From contig CALRNX020000003.1 in the NCBI GenBank assembly GCA_943369665.1, forward strand, positions 62,001 to 126,000: a stretch of 64,000 bases of DNA, read 5' to 3'. Below, in pieces: positions 26,201 to 37,281 of this stretch (position 1 is the stretch's first letter; each line of letters starts with the position of its first letter). The notes under the pieces are model-generated. The model searched no databases. It was given only the letters and a program-made list of their open reading frames with translations, and was not told the DNA's origin. A program made the position numbers and the translations under genes. The DNA is from UKL13-3 sp943369665 (GTDB lineage: Bacteria > Bacteroidota > Bacteroidia > UKL13-3).

Positions 26201-29200
26201 TGGACCTTTCACTCGAAGCATTCCTGTAGAATCATTTTTAGGAGGTAATATTTACGAATTCCCAATAGGCACAATCAAGCATGCTAGTTCGCTTAGTTTA
26301 TACAACCCAATTGTTAGCGGAAAGGCTATAAATATTCAAGGGTGGTATCTACAATTACCCGTTACAGGAGTTGCGGCTCCAACTCTTCAAAACCTTTCAG
26401 ATACTGGATTTTGGCAATTGACTGTATTAAACAATAGAGGAAATTTAACAAGCTTTAGCATAAGTGTTCCAGATGATGAACTTACTTCAATATCAAAATT
26501 AGCACTTGCAAAAAGTAGTGCAGCAACGTTAAAATCAACAGATGTTTTTTATCCTGCCGGTGAACGAATCAGTTATCTTATAGACTCACTTCGTTCGGAT
26601 ATCATTACTGCTTCAACAATAGACTCATTTTATTATTTCGCCAAAGCCGACCTTATACCCGATACCCTTTCAAAACCTATTTACAAGATTGGCCAAGGGG
26701 AAGATTTTGAGAACCTCACCGCTGTAGCAAAATTATTAGGACGTACTTACATTGATAGTTTAACAGTATTCGAAATCACACAAAATTATAGCTCTAACAA
26801 AGAAGTTTTTCCGATTGGGTTCGAACAAATGTTATATACTAACAGTGAGTACGCAAAAAATGTAACAATTAGGCTTTCAAAAAATGTAACAGGTATAGTA
26901 ACCACCAATATCCAAAGTTTTGCAAGTAACAACGCACTCCTTAATTTTTATGGAGTAGATAGCCTAACGCTGGATGGTATGGGTTATGATGTTTTGGGTA
27001 TGCCAACCGGAAAGAACGAGTGGTCTGTGCAAACTGCCACGGCAGGTATTCCTACTGTAAGTTTTGTTGGAGATGCTTCTTTTAATAAGCTCAGGTTTTT
27101 AAATATAATAGGGAATAATAACGTAAGCTCATCGGGAACGATTGTGCTTGGAAGTATCATTGGAGAGCAAACGGGAAATGATTTCAATACAATCGAAAAC
27201 AATACCATCACATCGTTGTCGACAACGTTGCTTTCAGCAAATCATATCATATCGTCTGGTGCATCAGGTAGTGTAAAAAATGATAACAATAAGATCATAA
27301 ACAATAAAATTTCCGATTTCTCACTAGCTGGCATAAATATTACACCTACCGGAAACGGCTCTGGTTGGTTACTTGAAGGAAATTCTATATTTCAAACATT
27401 TACATATGCTACTGCTAACACTGCAATCAATTTTGTTCCAGGGATAGGGTCGGGAAATAACAAAATTAGATTGAACGCAATTGGTGGCACTTCAACAGGC
27501 AGCTTATGGAATTATTCAGGAACCGCAGCTCTTTCTGTTGTGGTTTTAAATGTTGACACTGTTATGGAAACTGTTGTTGCAGACAATATAATTAAAGGAT
27601 ATAATTTATCAAATAGTGGAACTGCAAATGGGTTAATGGCCATTACAGCCAATAATGGGAAGATCAATATCATTGCTAATAAAATTGGAGGGCCAGAAAC
27701 TGCAGGAAAAATTACGATAGCAGGCCGTGGATTAAGTGCATTGATTCGTTCGCTTGCAAATATGGGGCAAGTAAACATTAGTGATAATATAATTACGAAT
27801 ATTGACCAATCGGTAGCTGCGGGAACAACAAACAAAGTAAGAGCAATTTCCGTAGAAGGATTGGCTATTGTGAATATCAACAACAATAGTATCAGTAATA
27901 TTATTGGGCGTGGAACAAGTTCTAGTTATCGCGATGCTTCATTAACTGGAATTTACGTATCTGGTTCCAGCTCAAATACTTCTATAACCGCCAATCGAAT
28001 TTATAATCTCAGTATTGCCTCAACATCAGTTGGATATGTAACCGGTCTTTCTATTAATGGAGTTACATCTGGAAATATATCTGCCAATAACCTTTATAAC
28101 TTAACTAATTCATCAACTACTGCCGGCAGTTTTATTACAGGTATAAGTGTTGAATTCGGTTCGTGGTTAATCAGTAACAACAAAATAGTAATTACAAATA
28201 TTGGTAACGAAGCACGGTCAATTATGATTCATGGATTGCGTGTTTCGACAGCATTACCATATAAAAGTAAGGTATTCCACAACACCGTTTATATTGGAGG
28301 AACAACTGTGGGAACAAGTATTACATCCGCAGGTTCTTTTGCCTTTTACCAGTCGGCTGCTACTACCGATTTGCAGATAATGAATAATTTGTTTGTAAAC
28401 GCAAGAGGTAATTCAAACATTCATCCTGCAGCTTATTTTGTGGTTAATCCAGGCTTGGTTTCCGATTTTAATCATTATCAAGGACGTGGTACAAGCACTG
28501 TTTTGTCAACTTCCGGCACTTTACGTTCTTTTTCAAACTTCCAAAGTTTTTCGGGTTCCGATAAAAATTCAACTTCAGATATTACGCCTTCATTTGAAAA
28601 TATACCTGAAAACATTACACCAAAAGATACAGTATTCAATTGCTTTATAAAAGGAACAGGTGTTGCCAATATAGAAACTGATTACTCTGGTAAAATTCGC
28701 CATACAATACAACCGGATCGTGGTGCAGATGAATTTTTGTATTCAGCATTATTTCCGCAGTCACCCTTTTTAATAAAGGGTAACGACACTTTATGTGCAG
28801 GATCTTCCAGAGTGCTTTTTGTAAATCAGCCTGCTGCAGGTGATGATGTTCAGTGGTTTGATAAACCTGTTGGGGGCAATTTGTTATTTACGGGTTTTGA
28901 TTTTACTACAGGAAAAATTACCTCGGATACAGTTTTTTATGCACAGGTTATATCAGGTTCATGCAAAGGTTATCGTACAGCAATACCAATAAAAGTGAAG
29001 CCAAGTGCAGATGTACAATTCATAAATGCGCCATTAAATCCTCTTTGTGGAGGCAATAGTTTAACACTCCAAACAATAGCTAAACCCGGCAATTCAGTTA
29101 ACTGGTTTGTCGATAGTTTATCAACTACGCCAATTGCAAACGGAAACGATTTTACAACAGGGGTATTAAATTCGGATACTATATTTTTTGTTGAAGCCTC

Positions 29201-31259
29201 GAACGGAATCTGTCCATCTGTTAGAAAAAAAGCTTCAATTACCATTGACAATAATATCGCTACACAACCTCCGGTAATTGATACTTTGTTTACCGTGTGT
29301 AAAGGTGATAGTCTTGTGCTAAAAGCTTTAAGCAATTACAATATAGCGTGGTACGCAAAACTATCAGGGCCGGTAATAGGGACTGACAGTGTGTTGGTGC
29401 TTGATGAAGTAATGAAAGACACTTTTTATTATGTGGCTTCAACAAATGGATCGTGTGTAAGTTCTCCTGTAAAGGTGCATATAAAGGTTAATAACAAACC
29501 AGTTCTTCCTGTTGTTGATTCGATCATAAATGTGTGCGGTAATCAAGCATTTTCGGTTTCTCTTAATGTAAGTGAAGGGAAGATCAATTGGTACACAGAT
29601 ACTTTGAATCCTATACCATTATATACAGGTACACAACTAGATTTACCAGGTTTACTTACCGACAGTATTTTTTATGTGGAGGTAACAAATGGGAACTGCC
29701 CCGCAACATTACGTAAACCTATTACTTTAAAACCTGCTTTAGTTAATGCACCTATTGTTAATCCTGTTAGTATTATTTGTAAAAATACGGCCATACAACT
29801 TGTCGTGAATAATGCTCCATTAAATGGACAAGCAGAATGGTATACTTCATTAACTGATACCATTCCATTCTATAGTGGAAATATATTTAACACATCTTCA
29901 CTGGCTAGAGATACACAGTTCTATTTGCAGTTAAAAGAAAATACCTGTGTAAGTGAGCGGATAGTGGTATCTGTACCTGTTGTTGAAAGTGTTGACGTTC
30001 CTACACTTATCCATGTAGATTCAATATGTAAGGGAGCGTTGGCTACAATTTCTGTAAGTAGTGTCTTACCTGTTCGTTGGTATGCAAACGCCATATCAAA
30101 TGATGTAATTAGTTCCGATTATTATTTTACTGCGGGTTTACTATCAACCGATTCGGTATTTTATGTAGCTGCTGTAAACGGAAATTGTTACAGCCCACGT
30201 TTGGCGCTTAAAGTTCACATTAAACCGGCACCTCAGCCACCTTTATTTACGCCACTTTCAACAATATGTGCTGGCTCGGCACTTACATTAAATGTGTCAG
30301 CACCCGATTCGGTTAAATGGTATGCAACAGTTAGCTCAACCACACCAATAAATCGTGGTAATACATTTGTAACACCTAAACTTAATGCCACTACAACTTA
30401 TTATCTTGAAACAGATAATGGCATTTGTAGAAGTGAAAGGATCGCAATGCCTTTAACTGTCTTGCCAGCCTTGCCATCACCTGTTGTAACAGCGCTCAAT
30501 AACCGCACTTGTTTCAATGAAAGTGTAATACTTCGAGCAAGTGCAACATCAACGATTAACTGGTACGCATCCGAAATAAGTAATATCGTTTTACAACGCG
30601 ACTCAATTTTTACAACAGAACGCCTTAAGAACGATACTGTATTTTATGCCGAAAATTTTGACGGATTATGTCGTAGTCCACGTGTGGCTGTCCCTGTTAG
30701 TGTTCTTAATTATGTTGGTAACTTAGAAATAATACTGCCCGACTCTGCTATTCTTGACCAACCAATTGTGATTACATCTATTGGGTTACCATCAAGTGTT
30801 TATTCGTGGGAATTCGGTAGCGGTTCAAGTCTTTCAGGCGCTACCGGACAAGGCCCTTTTAATCTATCATACAGCACCGCTGGAGAGAAAACAATTAAGC
30901 TTAATGTTAGTCGCAAATCGGGTAACCTTATCTGTGATACGGTTATTGTAAAGCATCTTAATGTCATAGATACTACACCATATACTGGTTTGAAAAGTAT
31001 AAAAAATCAGTTTTATGAGTTTAAGGCTTATCCAAATCCGGTGAAAGAAGTATTAACAATTTCATTTAAGACTGATAAACCTTCACCTGTAAAAGTACAA
31101 ATTATTGACCTAACCGGGAGAGTTTTATGGGAAAATGAATCGGAGCAAACTTCAACATACAATACAGCAATTGACGTAAGAAATTTCGGTAAGGGTATGC
31201 ATATCATCAGGATGATAAGTGATGAAGCAATACAAACCAATAAAGTAATTATAGAATAA
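23292..31259 (+). CDS. Giant T9SS type A surface protein (2655 aa) with beta-helix and eight Ig-like repeats
   Basis: First gene of the long plus-strand operon. The ATG at 23292 places a signal peptide ending in SPLYAQ; an in-frame ATG at 23253 and TTG at 23244 are alternatives. Order: N-terminal domain (about 45-285), fibronectin III (290-376), a G8-like segment (VQSGNWNDTATWGG, about 381-445), long beta-strand repeats with a parallel beta-helix section rich in Asn (about 1280-1800), eight Ig-like repeats of about 80 residues each with a C...WY...FY.E..NG.C pattern (about 1820-2473), a PKD-like domain, and a type A sorting domain (KAYPNPVKEVL to the end). The type A signal means the C-terminus is removed and the protein anchored outside. 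Likely a large adhesin. Confidence 0.9.
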   Translation: MNTLKIGRKNRAICFSKYKLNALTLYVGFIFGLAYASPLYAQTNTASYQFLPDTIGSLSLDRNGNVIVLSDQADIISPLSQQVNSAVINLPFDVFFMGSSYSHFMVNVNGCLVMAPSASISFTPSLANNYTGVASQYAVFAPFWDVLKTPATKGVKYTVSGVAPYRSLTVEWYALPGSVSTSTDFDMQFQFRLYESSNIIEYVYGKMQIGQNVNTPITTSIGFSTAAAGRDSSFISVMNIDSFYVSRLRTDLAASQNLVNTQASGVIKGLHNMHEGHRTRLAFVPYPILAPGNLITFNVSSNEALLYWDDYTTDEIGFKLYRVNKINEPEFDTTLAANITFRNLANLLPGTTYQYRVQGYNNYTSAYSNIVTFRTADADTLYAVQSGNWNDTATWGGFVPGKNTVVEIPASFSVKLNINEARCHQLIVYGELTFADQATSQKLYVNYDVVNYGSINAWPTPTYNNTGNEIIIGRNVLNNNILNLFKTTSSYTNAISLRFTGNDHSKLTGNGDTTNIYALISDKSGAKDSLTINPIRLTVKGAATDLESNGALLSASVTHTGIVLIGGSYILQNRVFPSRDLASVKGFSVVVDNPGFTVTPLAGDFTINGLCLLKLKQGSITIQGSLQLGALASLVVEGGEFMITNQLKNYNTTSDAFFTQNGGRIITGGLVFNATQNNINLLDGVLISDGNAQLLADLSVSKFGKHKMLFGTSINATVKQYTISGVFAGVFIDSIVNTASVTELTLNGNTIINNALFIGSNDTIEIGLHQLTINADSVTINGSIQSNDIASKIIFSSPNNQVVSGNGNLKVSSVEISKEDTFSSISFNIFNPLMVNNIGFYGGKIIHADKLKVGNISTTSIVRIGRSNIIGNGSYLDVSPDYVNPKQLYIEYNTEYSQRNTGCEIPLSRKISGLFFANGYGVKIGGGDIEVTDTLVLQSGKVESSLNNQVVFTDTSNSQSMKVISGSYFTGPFTRSIPVESFLGGNIYEFPIGTIKHASSLSLYNPIVSGKAINIQGWYLQLPVTGVAAPTLQNLSDTGFWQLTVLNNRGNLTSFSISVPDDELTSISKLALAKSSAATLKSTDVFYPAGERISYLIDSLRSDIITASTIDSFYYFAKADLIPDTLSKPIYKIGQGEDFENLTAVAKLLGRTYIDSLTVFEITQNYSSNKEVFPIGFEQMLYTNSEYAKNVTIRLSKNVTGIVTTNIQSFASNNALLNFYGVDSLTLDGMGYDVLGMPTGKNEWSVQTATAGIPTVSFVGDASFNKLRFLNIIGNNNVSSSGTIVLGSIIGEQTGNDFNTIENNTITSLSTTLLSANHIISSGASGSVKNDNNKIINNKISDFSLAGINITPTGNGSGWLLEGNSIFQTFTYATANTAINFVPGIGSGNNKIRLNAIGGTSTGSLWNYSGTAALSVVVLNVDTVMETVVADNIIKGYNLSNSGTANGLMAITANNGKINIIANKIGGPETAGKITIAGRGLSALIRSLANMGQVNISDNIITNIDQSVAAGTTNKVRAISVEGLAIVNINNNSISNIIGRGTSSSYRDASLTGIYVSGSSSNTSITANRIYNLSIASTSVGYVTGLSINGVTSGNISANNLYNLTNSSTTAGSFITGISVEFGSWLISNNKIVITNIGNEARSIMIHGLRVSTALPYKSKVFHNTVYIGGTTVGTSITSAGSFAFYQSAATTDLQIMNNLFVNARGNSNIHPAAYFVVNPGLVSDFNHYQGRGTSTVLSTSGTLRSFSNFQSFSGSDKNSTSDITPSFENIPENITPKDTVFNCFIKGTGVANIETDYSGKIRHTIQPDRGADEFLYSALFPQSPFLIKGNDTLCAGSSRVLFVNQPAAGDDVQWFDKPVGGNLLFTGFDFTTGKITSDTVFYAQVISGSCKGYRTAIPIKVKPSADVQFINAPLNPLCGGNSLTLQTIAKPGNSVNWFVDSLSTTPIANGNDFTTGVLNSDTIFFVEASNGICPSVRKKASITIDNNIATQPPVIDTLFTVCKGDSLVLKALSNYNIAWYAKLSGPVIGTDSVLVLDEVMKDTFYYVASTNGSCVSSPVKVHIKVNNKPVLPVVDSIINVCGNQAFSVSLNVSEGKINWYTDTLNPIPLYTGTQLDLPGLLTDSIFYVEVTNGNCPATLRKPITLKPALVNAPIVNPVSIICKNTAIQLVVNNAPLNGQAEWYTSLTDTIPFYSGNIFNTSSLARDTQFYLQLKENTCVSERIVVSVPVVESVDVPTLIHVDSICKGALATISVSSVLPVRWYANAISNDVISSDYYFTAGLLSTDSVFYVAAVNGNCYSPRLALKVHIKPAPQPPLFTPLSTICAGSALTLNVSAPDSVKWYATVSSTTPINRGNTFVTPKLNATTTYYLETDNGICRSERIAMPLTVLPALPSPVVTALNNRTCFNESVILRASATSTINWYASEISNIVLQRDSIFTTERLKNDTVFYAENFDGLCRSPRVAVPVSVLNYVGNLEIILPDSAILDQPIVITSIGLPSSVYSWEFGSGSSLSGATGQGPFNLSYSTAGEKTIKLNVSRKSGNLICDTVIVKHLNVIDTTPYTGLKSIKNQFYEFKAYPNPVKEVLTISFKTDKPSPVKVQIIDLTGRVLWENESEQTSTYNTAIDVRNFGKGMHIIRMISDEAIQTNKVIIE

Positions 31260-31277
31260 AAGCAAACAGATCCGAAT

Positions 31278-34200
31278 ATGAAAAATGTAAGAATAGTTCT
31301 GTTAACAGGCATCCTCATTTTGTTAGCCAATGTATTGAGTGCACAAACGATAGATCTGGTTAACGTTAACTTTGCAACAACTTGTGGTGTACCTCCTTCG
31401 GGTTGGAATATTGAGAATGTTGATGGAAGTTGTACATGGCGATGTTCCGATGGAGGAATAACACAAAATAACCATAGTTCACAAGGCTGCACCAATGCGG
31501 CTAACGATTGGCTTATAACACCGGCATTGTCTTTAAATAATTACCGCAATGAAGTGTTAGTATATACTACAACAAGCCAATATTCGGGAGGCGGGCTTGC
31601 TGTTAAATATTCAACAAATTATCCGGGTACAGGTAATCCAGCATCCTACACATGGACAACATTGATTGCAACTTCAGTAGTCGGATCATCGGGGAATATT
31701 AACCTCTCTGCCATAAACGGATCATCGGTTTACATTGCTTTTCAATATACTTCAACCGGGAATGCCACAAATCAGGCTGCCAGGTGGACGATAACCAGCG
31801 TAATCATAAAAGGCGATCAAAGTGTCGTGATTGAAAATCCGACACACCGAAATATCACCCCATCTTCAGCTATTCTGGGTGCACAGCTTACCAACGAGGG
31901 GGGACTCACGGTAACAGAACGTGGTATATTATGGAGTACAACCACGAATCCAACATTGGTTACACCGAATACAACTAAGGTTCAACGTCAGGGGGGGCTT
32001 GGTGTATATGATACTCTTGCAACCGGTCTTCCAACCGGATCATTGATTTATTATAGAGGGTACGCGCGTACCACAGGAGGTCTCGAATTTTATTCACCAG
32101 TATCGTCATTTTATACGCTAGCAGATGAACCTGCGCAACACACAACAAGCTTTGCAGCTTCGGCAATAGGAAGCAATGCCATCGTATTAAAATGGAATGA
32201 GGTTTCAACTGCACAAGGATATATTATTCTTCAGAAAACAGGTAGTATCCCAACGGCTGCTCCGCAAGATGGAATAAGCTATACAGAAGGCTCTTCCTTA
32301 AATGATGCAACGGTAGCCCGCGTAATTAATCTGAATGCAATTGAAACTGATACAATAAGAGATTTACTGGCAGGAACAAGATATTATTTTACACTTATAC
32401 CAATTGGGGTAAATGTAACCCAAAATGCAGCCACTTATAATTATTTAACTACACCTGTTATTCCATCAGCAAATGACAGCACTACTGGAGTGCCTACATC
32501 CTATTTTTCTGATATAGCCGGTGTTGTCGGTTCCGAGAGTAATTTTATCTCCTCTGTCGAAAATACTCTTGCGATTAATGCAAATACAGAAGGCACTCAA
32601 GTATGGAAGTTGGCTTTAAGAGATGGCGGATTATTGATGAATGATGCAGATACTCTGCCAACAATAGTTACAAGTTTTAGGCTTTCACCTGCCACCTATA
32701 ATACTGCGTCTTGGCAAACGATGATTCAGTCGGTAGCATTGTTTGATGATTCGACAGGAAGTAAAATAGGAACGGCATCTGTTTTACCGAATGGAATTCA
32801 ATTTACCGGGCTAAATCTAATTTCGGCTGATAATAATTTCAGAACAGTAAGCGTGAGATTGTCTCTTAATAAAAATACAGTATTACCAGAGCAAACAATC
32901 TTTCAGTTTACGGTAATTGATACAACCGTAAAAACCCAATCCGCAGTTTTTAGTTCACAATTAGGAAGCTTTGCGATACAGTCTATTGCATCCAAAAATA
33001 GTATCGGTGTTTCAGCAACACGTATTCGGATTGTTACCCAACCACCTTCACTTGTTGAAGTCGGGGTTCCTATAAGCAATGTTATAACGGAACTTGTTGA
33101 TGTGTGGAATAACCCCGATATCGACACTGTGCTTACTGTGCAGGCAAGCTCAACTTGGAATAACTTAGGCAATGGTTCTTATCTTGCTTCTGTAACTAAC
33201 GGGCGTGCAGTTTTTAGTCACATGATTTTTAATAAACCCACCGGTGCTGATACGATATTGTTTGAATCAGGCTCACTTATACCTGCAAAAAGTATTCGTG
33301 TTAAAGTTAAGAACTCTTCCTTCTCTGATATTATTGCATCATCTGATTTTGTTTATGCAAGGTCTATTCCTTATATCAATTATCTGGATAGTATAAATTT
33401 AACCCACGCAAATACATTCCCTGTTTTCGGATTAACCATCAGAGATGGTGCAGCTCAAATGAATGATGCGGATTCAGCTGCTACACTTATTACAGCTATT
33501 AAATTATCTGTAACGAACTTCAATCAAATAAAAACACTTGCCCTCTTTGATAGTAGCAATAACAATTTGGCTGAGGTATTGGTTACTGGGGCTACAGTTG
33601 ATTTTGCGAATCTTAATGTCACAACAAATGATAACGGATTGAATAAATTAATTGTGAGAGCTACCTTTAAAAAGGTAGTGACCGATGGGTCAAGACTTCA
33701 GTTTAAAATTACCCAAGTATCATATAAAAATGATACACTATCATCACAGCTTGCGGTTGCAGATGGGGGAGGAGCAATTAGCTCAACAGTTTCATATGAA
33801 AATAAAATAAATGTAATAGCGGATAAGTTGGAAGTGATTGGACAACCAAGTCTTTCGTATGCTAATGAAGTTGTTTTTCCTGCAACAAAAATACGAGCAA
33901 CCGATAGCTTAGGAAATATTGATATGGAAGGCCGGGTTATTTATGCACAAGCTTTGAGTGGAACATTGGATGTTGGATCTGTTGCGCAAATTGCCTTATC
34001 TCCGGTGAACGGTCTTGCAGAATTTACAAAAATAGTATATGCCGATACCGTTACGAGAACACAACTGAAATTTACAGATGGCATATTAACAGTACTTACA
34101 GATACGTTTGATGTGGTTCATCCAGTTTGGTTTAGGTCTGTAAAAAGTGGAAGCTGGGATTCTTTAAGTACTTGGGAATATTCTACTGATAAAGGACAAA

Positions 34201-37200
34201 CTTGGTTAGATAGTGCGGCTTTAGTGCCAGATGCTGTTAAACACGGAAAGATTATCATTAGCCAAGGACATATTGTTACTGTTGGAGGTGCGGTAGGTGA
34301 AACGTTTAAAATTGATGAAACGATTATTGAAGCGGGCGCTGTTTTAATAACTCCTTCGCTTCCTGGGAAAACACTGGAAGTGATGAATGGAAGAGATGAA
34401 GATTTAATTATTTATGGGACATTAAAGCATACAAATGGAACTTCTGTAAATGGTATTATTAACCAGTCGGGTTCAATTGTAACTGTAATGGCGGGAGGTA
34501 TGATTGAGTTGGCCACCAATGGGTATGCAGCCAACTGGGCTGCTAATCCACTTATTGTATTTAAAAATAATGCAGTATACTATCACCATACAACACAAAC
34601 CAATGCAATAACCATAGGAGAGTATTTTGCATCAACACCTGAAAATGAAACTCCGGTATTTAGGTTTGGGTCATCATATAATTTCCGCTCAGCTTTGGGT
34701 GAGCAATTAATTATAAATGGTGTAACAGAAGTTGATCCATTCGTAACAGTTATCTTTTCGGGGTTTGGTTCAAATACATTTAAAAATGGGTTTTGGGGTG
34801 ATGGTAATATATCTTTTACAGAAAGTTGTTTTAATACTATAACAAGCAATGCTTCAATATCGGGTAATGGAATTATCAGAATTAACGATAATGCAACAGT
34901 TGAATTCGGACAGCCTTCTGTTGTAACAGTTACTGGAAATAAAACCATTCATACCAATAACAATCGTAAATTAATGATTGCTGGATACTTTAATAGCAAT
35001 ACAAATACGATTAATGGAAATGCAGGAGTTGAATTAACGGGTAATGCGTGGTTCGTAACAGCCCACACACAAGGTGTGAAAGGTGCTTTTTCTGGAACGG
35101 GTACTTTGCTTGTGAGTGAAAATGCTACGATAGAATTTAATTCAACAAACTACCAACAGGAAATTAAATTGCCTGAAGCAATAAACATTGCGAAACTGAT
35201 TGTATCAAATCCTTATGGAGTATCACTTACTAATTTACTTCATATAAGTAAAAGTTTGGATTTAGCGGAAGGGTCAATTATAGTGTCAGGGGAAGGGGTT
35301 CTATCTTTGGCGGAAGAAACGGCATTCATCAACTATAATTCAAATAAATTTATAAATGGAAAAGTAAGAATTAATATAAATGAGCAAGCTTTTCTTCCAA
35401 TCGGTAAAAATCAAATTTATGCACCTACAACAATTAAAAATAAACAAAACGATTCTTCTGTATACGAGATAGAATATTTTGATACACTTCATGCAGTAGC
35501 ATCTGTTGGGGCACTTAAATCGGTGTTACCCAACGATAGCTGGATTGTTTCTAAAATAATAGGCAATACTACAGCTAAATTTATTTTCACACATCATGCT
35601 GTACTAGGCACAGGAGAAAATCTGTCCGATTTACGCATTGCCTCACTTACAAATAATATCTATCAGTCTGTAGGTCCTGTTAATAGAAATGCAACACAAG
35701 CAAGTATTGAAACTAATTATATCGAACCATCAGGAGTTTTTGCGGTAGCGATAGACCAACCGTGTACCACACCTGTTTTACCAGTTGTTGTTAATGATAC
35801 GATCTGTTATGGAACAACAGCTTTACTTAAGGCTTCAACAGCATCTTCTTTAGCTTGGTTTGCTTCTGCAAATGATGAAACAATCATTTTCAATGGAAAC
35901 AATATAACTACTGGTCCACTATTTTCTGATACTGCATTTTATGTAGAGAACCGTCAGCTATCATGCGCTAGCAGTAGAGTAAAACTTAATATAATCGTAA
36001 TCAATACCCTTAATAAGCCAACCATTGCTAACAACACAATGCTGGTATGTAAAAATAATCAGGCAATATTGAGTGCAGCAGGTTCGCAACTTTTATGGTT
36101 TGCCGATGAACGACTGACCAATAATGTGGCTTCAGGAAGTACATTTTTATCCGGAGCAATAACAAATGATACTACTTTTTATGTGGTGTCTTCACAAAAT
36201 GGATGTATAAGTACTGCGGGTCAAATTACAGTATTTGCAAAAGCGAATCCGGCTAAACCTTTTATTAAAGATGTAACAACCTGCAAAGGTAGCACTGCTC
36301 TGCTTTCGGCTTCAACCAATGCATCAACAATTAACTGGTATACTTCTTTGATAGCAACAACTGCATTCAACACAACCAATAGTATTAGTATACAAAATGT
36401 AATGCGCGACACTACTTTTTATGTGGTGGCTAAGGAAGGTGAATGTGAGAGTGAGCGTGTAGGTGTAAGTATAAATGTTGTTGATGTTCCTGCTGCACCT
36501 GTTATTGATGAACTTGGTGTTGCGTGCAAAGGCTCTGCAGTTACATTACATGCAAATGGAACAAACAATATACGTTGGTTCTTATCTGATGTGGATACAC
36601 TTCCCGTTCATATTGGCAATAGTTATACCACAGAGCCTCTTAGCAGAAATACATTGTTTTTTGTTGACGCCAGCAATGGTATATGTAAAAGTGCTCTACT
36701 TTCATTCCCTGTCTCAGTAATTCAATTACCTACAGTGTCCGGTATTCGCACACTTAAATATGTGCGCCAGTATGATTCTATTGCTGTTTCTACAGAAAGC
36801 AATGGAGCCGATGAGTATAGCTGGAATTTTGGAAATGATGCAGAGCCTTCTCTAGCTGTAGGAGCAGGTCCGCATTATGTGAAATGGAATACAGCAGGCA
36901 CTCATGTTATTCATTTATCCGTGAGCAATAAACTAGGAGCATTTAGTTGTTCAAAAGAATTTGATACAACAATTAGTGTTGTTCCATTAACAGGAATAAC
37001 AGAATTGGAAAGTAGCATTATTAGTAATGTTTATCCAAACCCAACCAATGCACTTCTAACCATTAATGCAACATTTAAAAGTGCTGAAAAAGCAAAGGTT
37101 TATCTCACTGATGGTTTAGGTAAAACGGTATGGATGGATTTACCGGAAGGAATATCAAAAAATTACACCACACAAGTTGATGTAAACACATTAAGTGATG

Positions 37201-37268
37201 GCGTTTACATGCTTTTCATAGAAGCAGGTGAAGCAAGAGTAATTCAAAAAGTAGTTATCAGTAAATAA
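31278..37268 (+). CDS. Giant T9SS type A surface protein (1996 aa)
   Basis: Second gene of the operon, 18 bp after the first. Signal peptide MKNVRIVLLTGILILLANVL, cleaved near SAQ. Order: a choice-of-anchor J-like jelly roll (about 20-185, with WLITPALSL), two fibronectin-like domains (185-405), two copies of an uncharacterised module with the pattern RDGG-x4-DAD-x2-PT (about 440-590 and 715-860), a G8-like segment (KSGSWDSLSTWEYS, about 950), beta-strand repeats, four Ig-like repeats (about 1494-1815), a PKD-like domain and a type A sorting domain (VYPNPTNALLTI). Its first half is paralogous to the protein encoded at 45175-49923. Confidence 0.9.
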   Translation: MKNVRIVLLTGILILLANVLSAQTIDLVNVNFATTCGVPPSGWNIENVDGSCTWRCSDGGITQNNHSSQGCTNAANDWLITPALSLNNYRNEVLVYTTTSQYSGGGLAVKYSTNYPGTGNPASYTWTTLIATSVVGSSGNINLSAINGSSVYIAFQYTSTGNATNQAARWTITSVIIKGDQSVVIENPTHRNITPSSAILGAQLTNEGGLTVTERGILWSTTTNPTLVTPNTTKVQRQGGLGVYDTLATGLPTGSLIYYRGYARTTGGLEFYSPVSSFYTLADEPAQHTTSFAASAIGSNAIVLKWNEVSTAQGYIILQKTGSIPTAAPQDGISYTEGSSLNDATVARVINLNAIETDTIRDLLAGTRYYFTLIPIGVNVTQNAATYNYLTTPVIPSANDSTTGVPTSYFSDIAGVVGSESNFISSVENTLAINANTEGTQVWKLALRDGGLLMNDADTLPTIVTSFRLSPATYNTASWQTMIQSVALFDDSTGSKIGTASVLPNGIQFTGLNLISADNNFRTVSVRLSLNKNTVLPEQTIFQFTVIDTTVKTQSAVFSSQLGSFAIQSIASKNSIGVSATRIRIVTQPPSLVEVGVPISNVITELVDVWNNPDIDTVLTVQASSTWNNLGNGSYLASVTNGRAVFSHMIFNKPTGADTILFESGSLIPAKSIRVKVKNSSFSDIIASSDFVYARSIPYINYLDSINLTHANTFPVFGLTIRDGAAQMNDADSAATLITAIKLSVTNFNQIKTLALFDSSNNNLAEVLVTGATVDFANLNVTTNDNGLNKLIVRATFKKVVTDGSRLQFKITQVSYKNDTLSSQLAVADGGGAISSTVSYENKINVIADKLEVIGQPSLSYANEVVFPATKIRATDSLGNIDMEGRVIYAQALSGTLDVGSVAQIALSPVNGLAEFTKIVYADTVTRTQLKFTDGILTVLTDTFDVVHPVWFRSVKSGSWDSLSTWEYSTDKGQTWLDSAALVPDAVKHGKIIISQGHIVTVGGAVGETFKIDETIIEAGAVLITPSLPGKTLEVMNGRDEDLIIYGTLKHTNGTSVNGIINQSGSIVTVMAGGMIELATNGYAANWAANPLIVFKNNAVYYHHTTQTNAITIGEYFASTPENETPVFRFGSSYNFRSALGEQLIINGVTEVDPFVTVIFSGFGSNTFKNGFWGDGNISFTESCFNTITSNASISGNGIIRINDNATVEFGQPSVVTVTGNKTIHTNNNRKLMIAGYFNSNTNTINGNAGVELTGNAWFVTAHTQGVKGAFSGTGTLLVSENATIEFNSTNYQQEIKLPEAINIAKLIVSNPYGVSLTNLLHISKSLDLAEGSIIVSGEGVLSLAEETAFINYNSNKFINGKVRININEQAFLPIGKNQIYAPTTIKNKQNDSSVYEIEYFDTLHAVASVGALKSVLPNDSWIVSKIIGNTTAKFIFTHHAVLGTGENLSDLRIASLTNNIYQSVGPVNRNATQASIETNYIEPSGVFAVAIDQPCTTPVLPVVVNDTICYGTTALLKASTASSLAWFASANDETIIFNGNNITTGPLFSDTAFYVENRQLSCASSRVKLNIIVINTLNKPTIANNTMLVCKNNQAILSAAGSQLLWFADERLTNNVASGSTFLSGAITNDTTFYVVSSQNGCISTAGQITVFAKANPAKPFIKDVTTCKGSTALLSASTNASTINWYTSLIATTAFNTTNSISIQNVMRDTTFYVVAKEGECESERVGVSINVVDVPAAPVIDELGVACKGSAVTLHANGTNNIRWFLSDVDTLPVHIGNSYTTEPLSRNTLFFVDASNGICKSALLSFPVSVIQLPTVSGIRTLKYVRQYDSIAVSTESNGADEYSWNFGNDAEPSLAVGAGPHYVKWNTAGTHVIHLSVSNKLGAFSCSKEFDTTISVVPLTGITELESSIISNVYPNPTNALLTINATFKSAEKAKVYLTDGLGKTVWMDLPEGISKNYTTQVDVNTLSDGVYMLFIEAGEARVIQKVVISK

Positions 37269-37281
37269 GAACCGAGAGCAA

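Noticed and set aside
31028..31495. 155-codon minus-strand frame spanning two genes
   Set aside because: Overlaps the end and start of two well-supported T9SS genes on the other strand and shows no motif.
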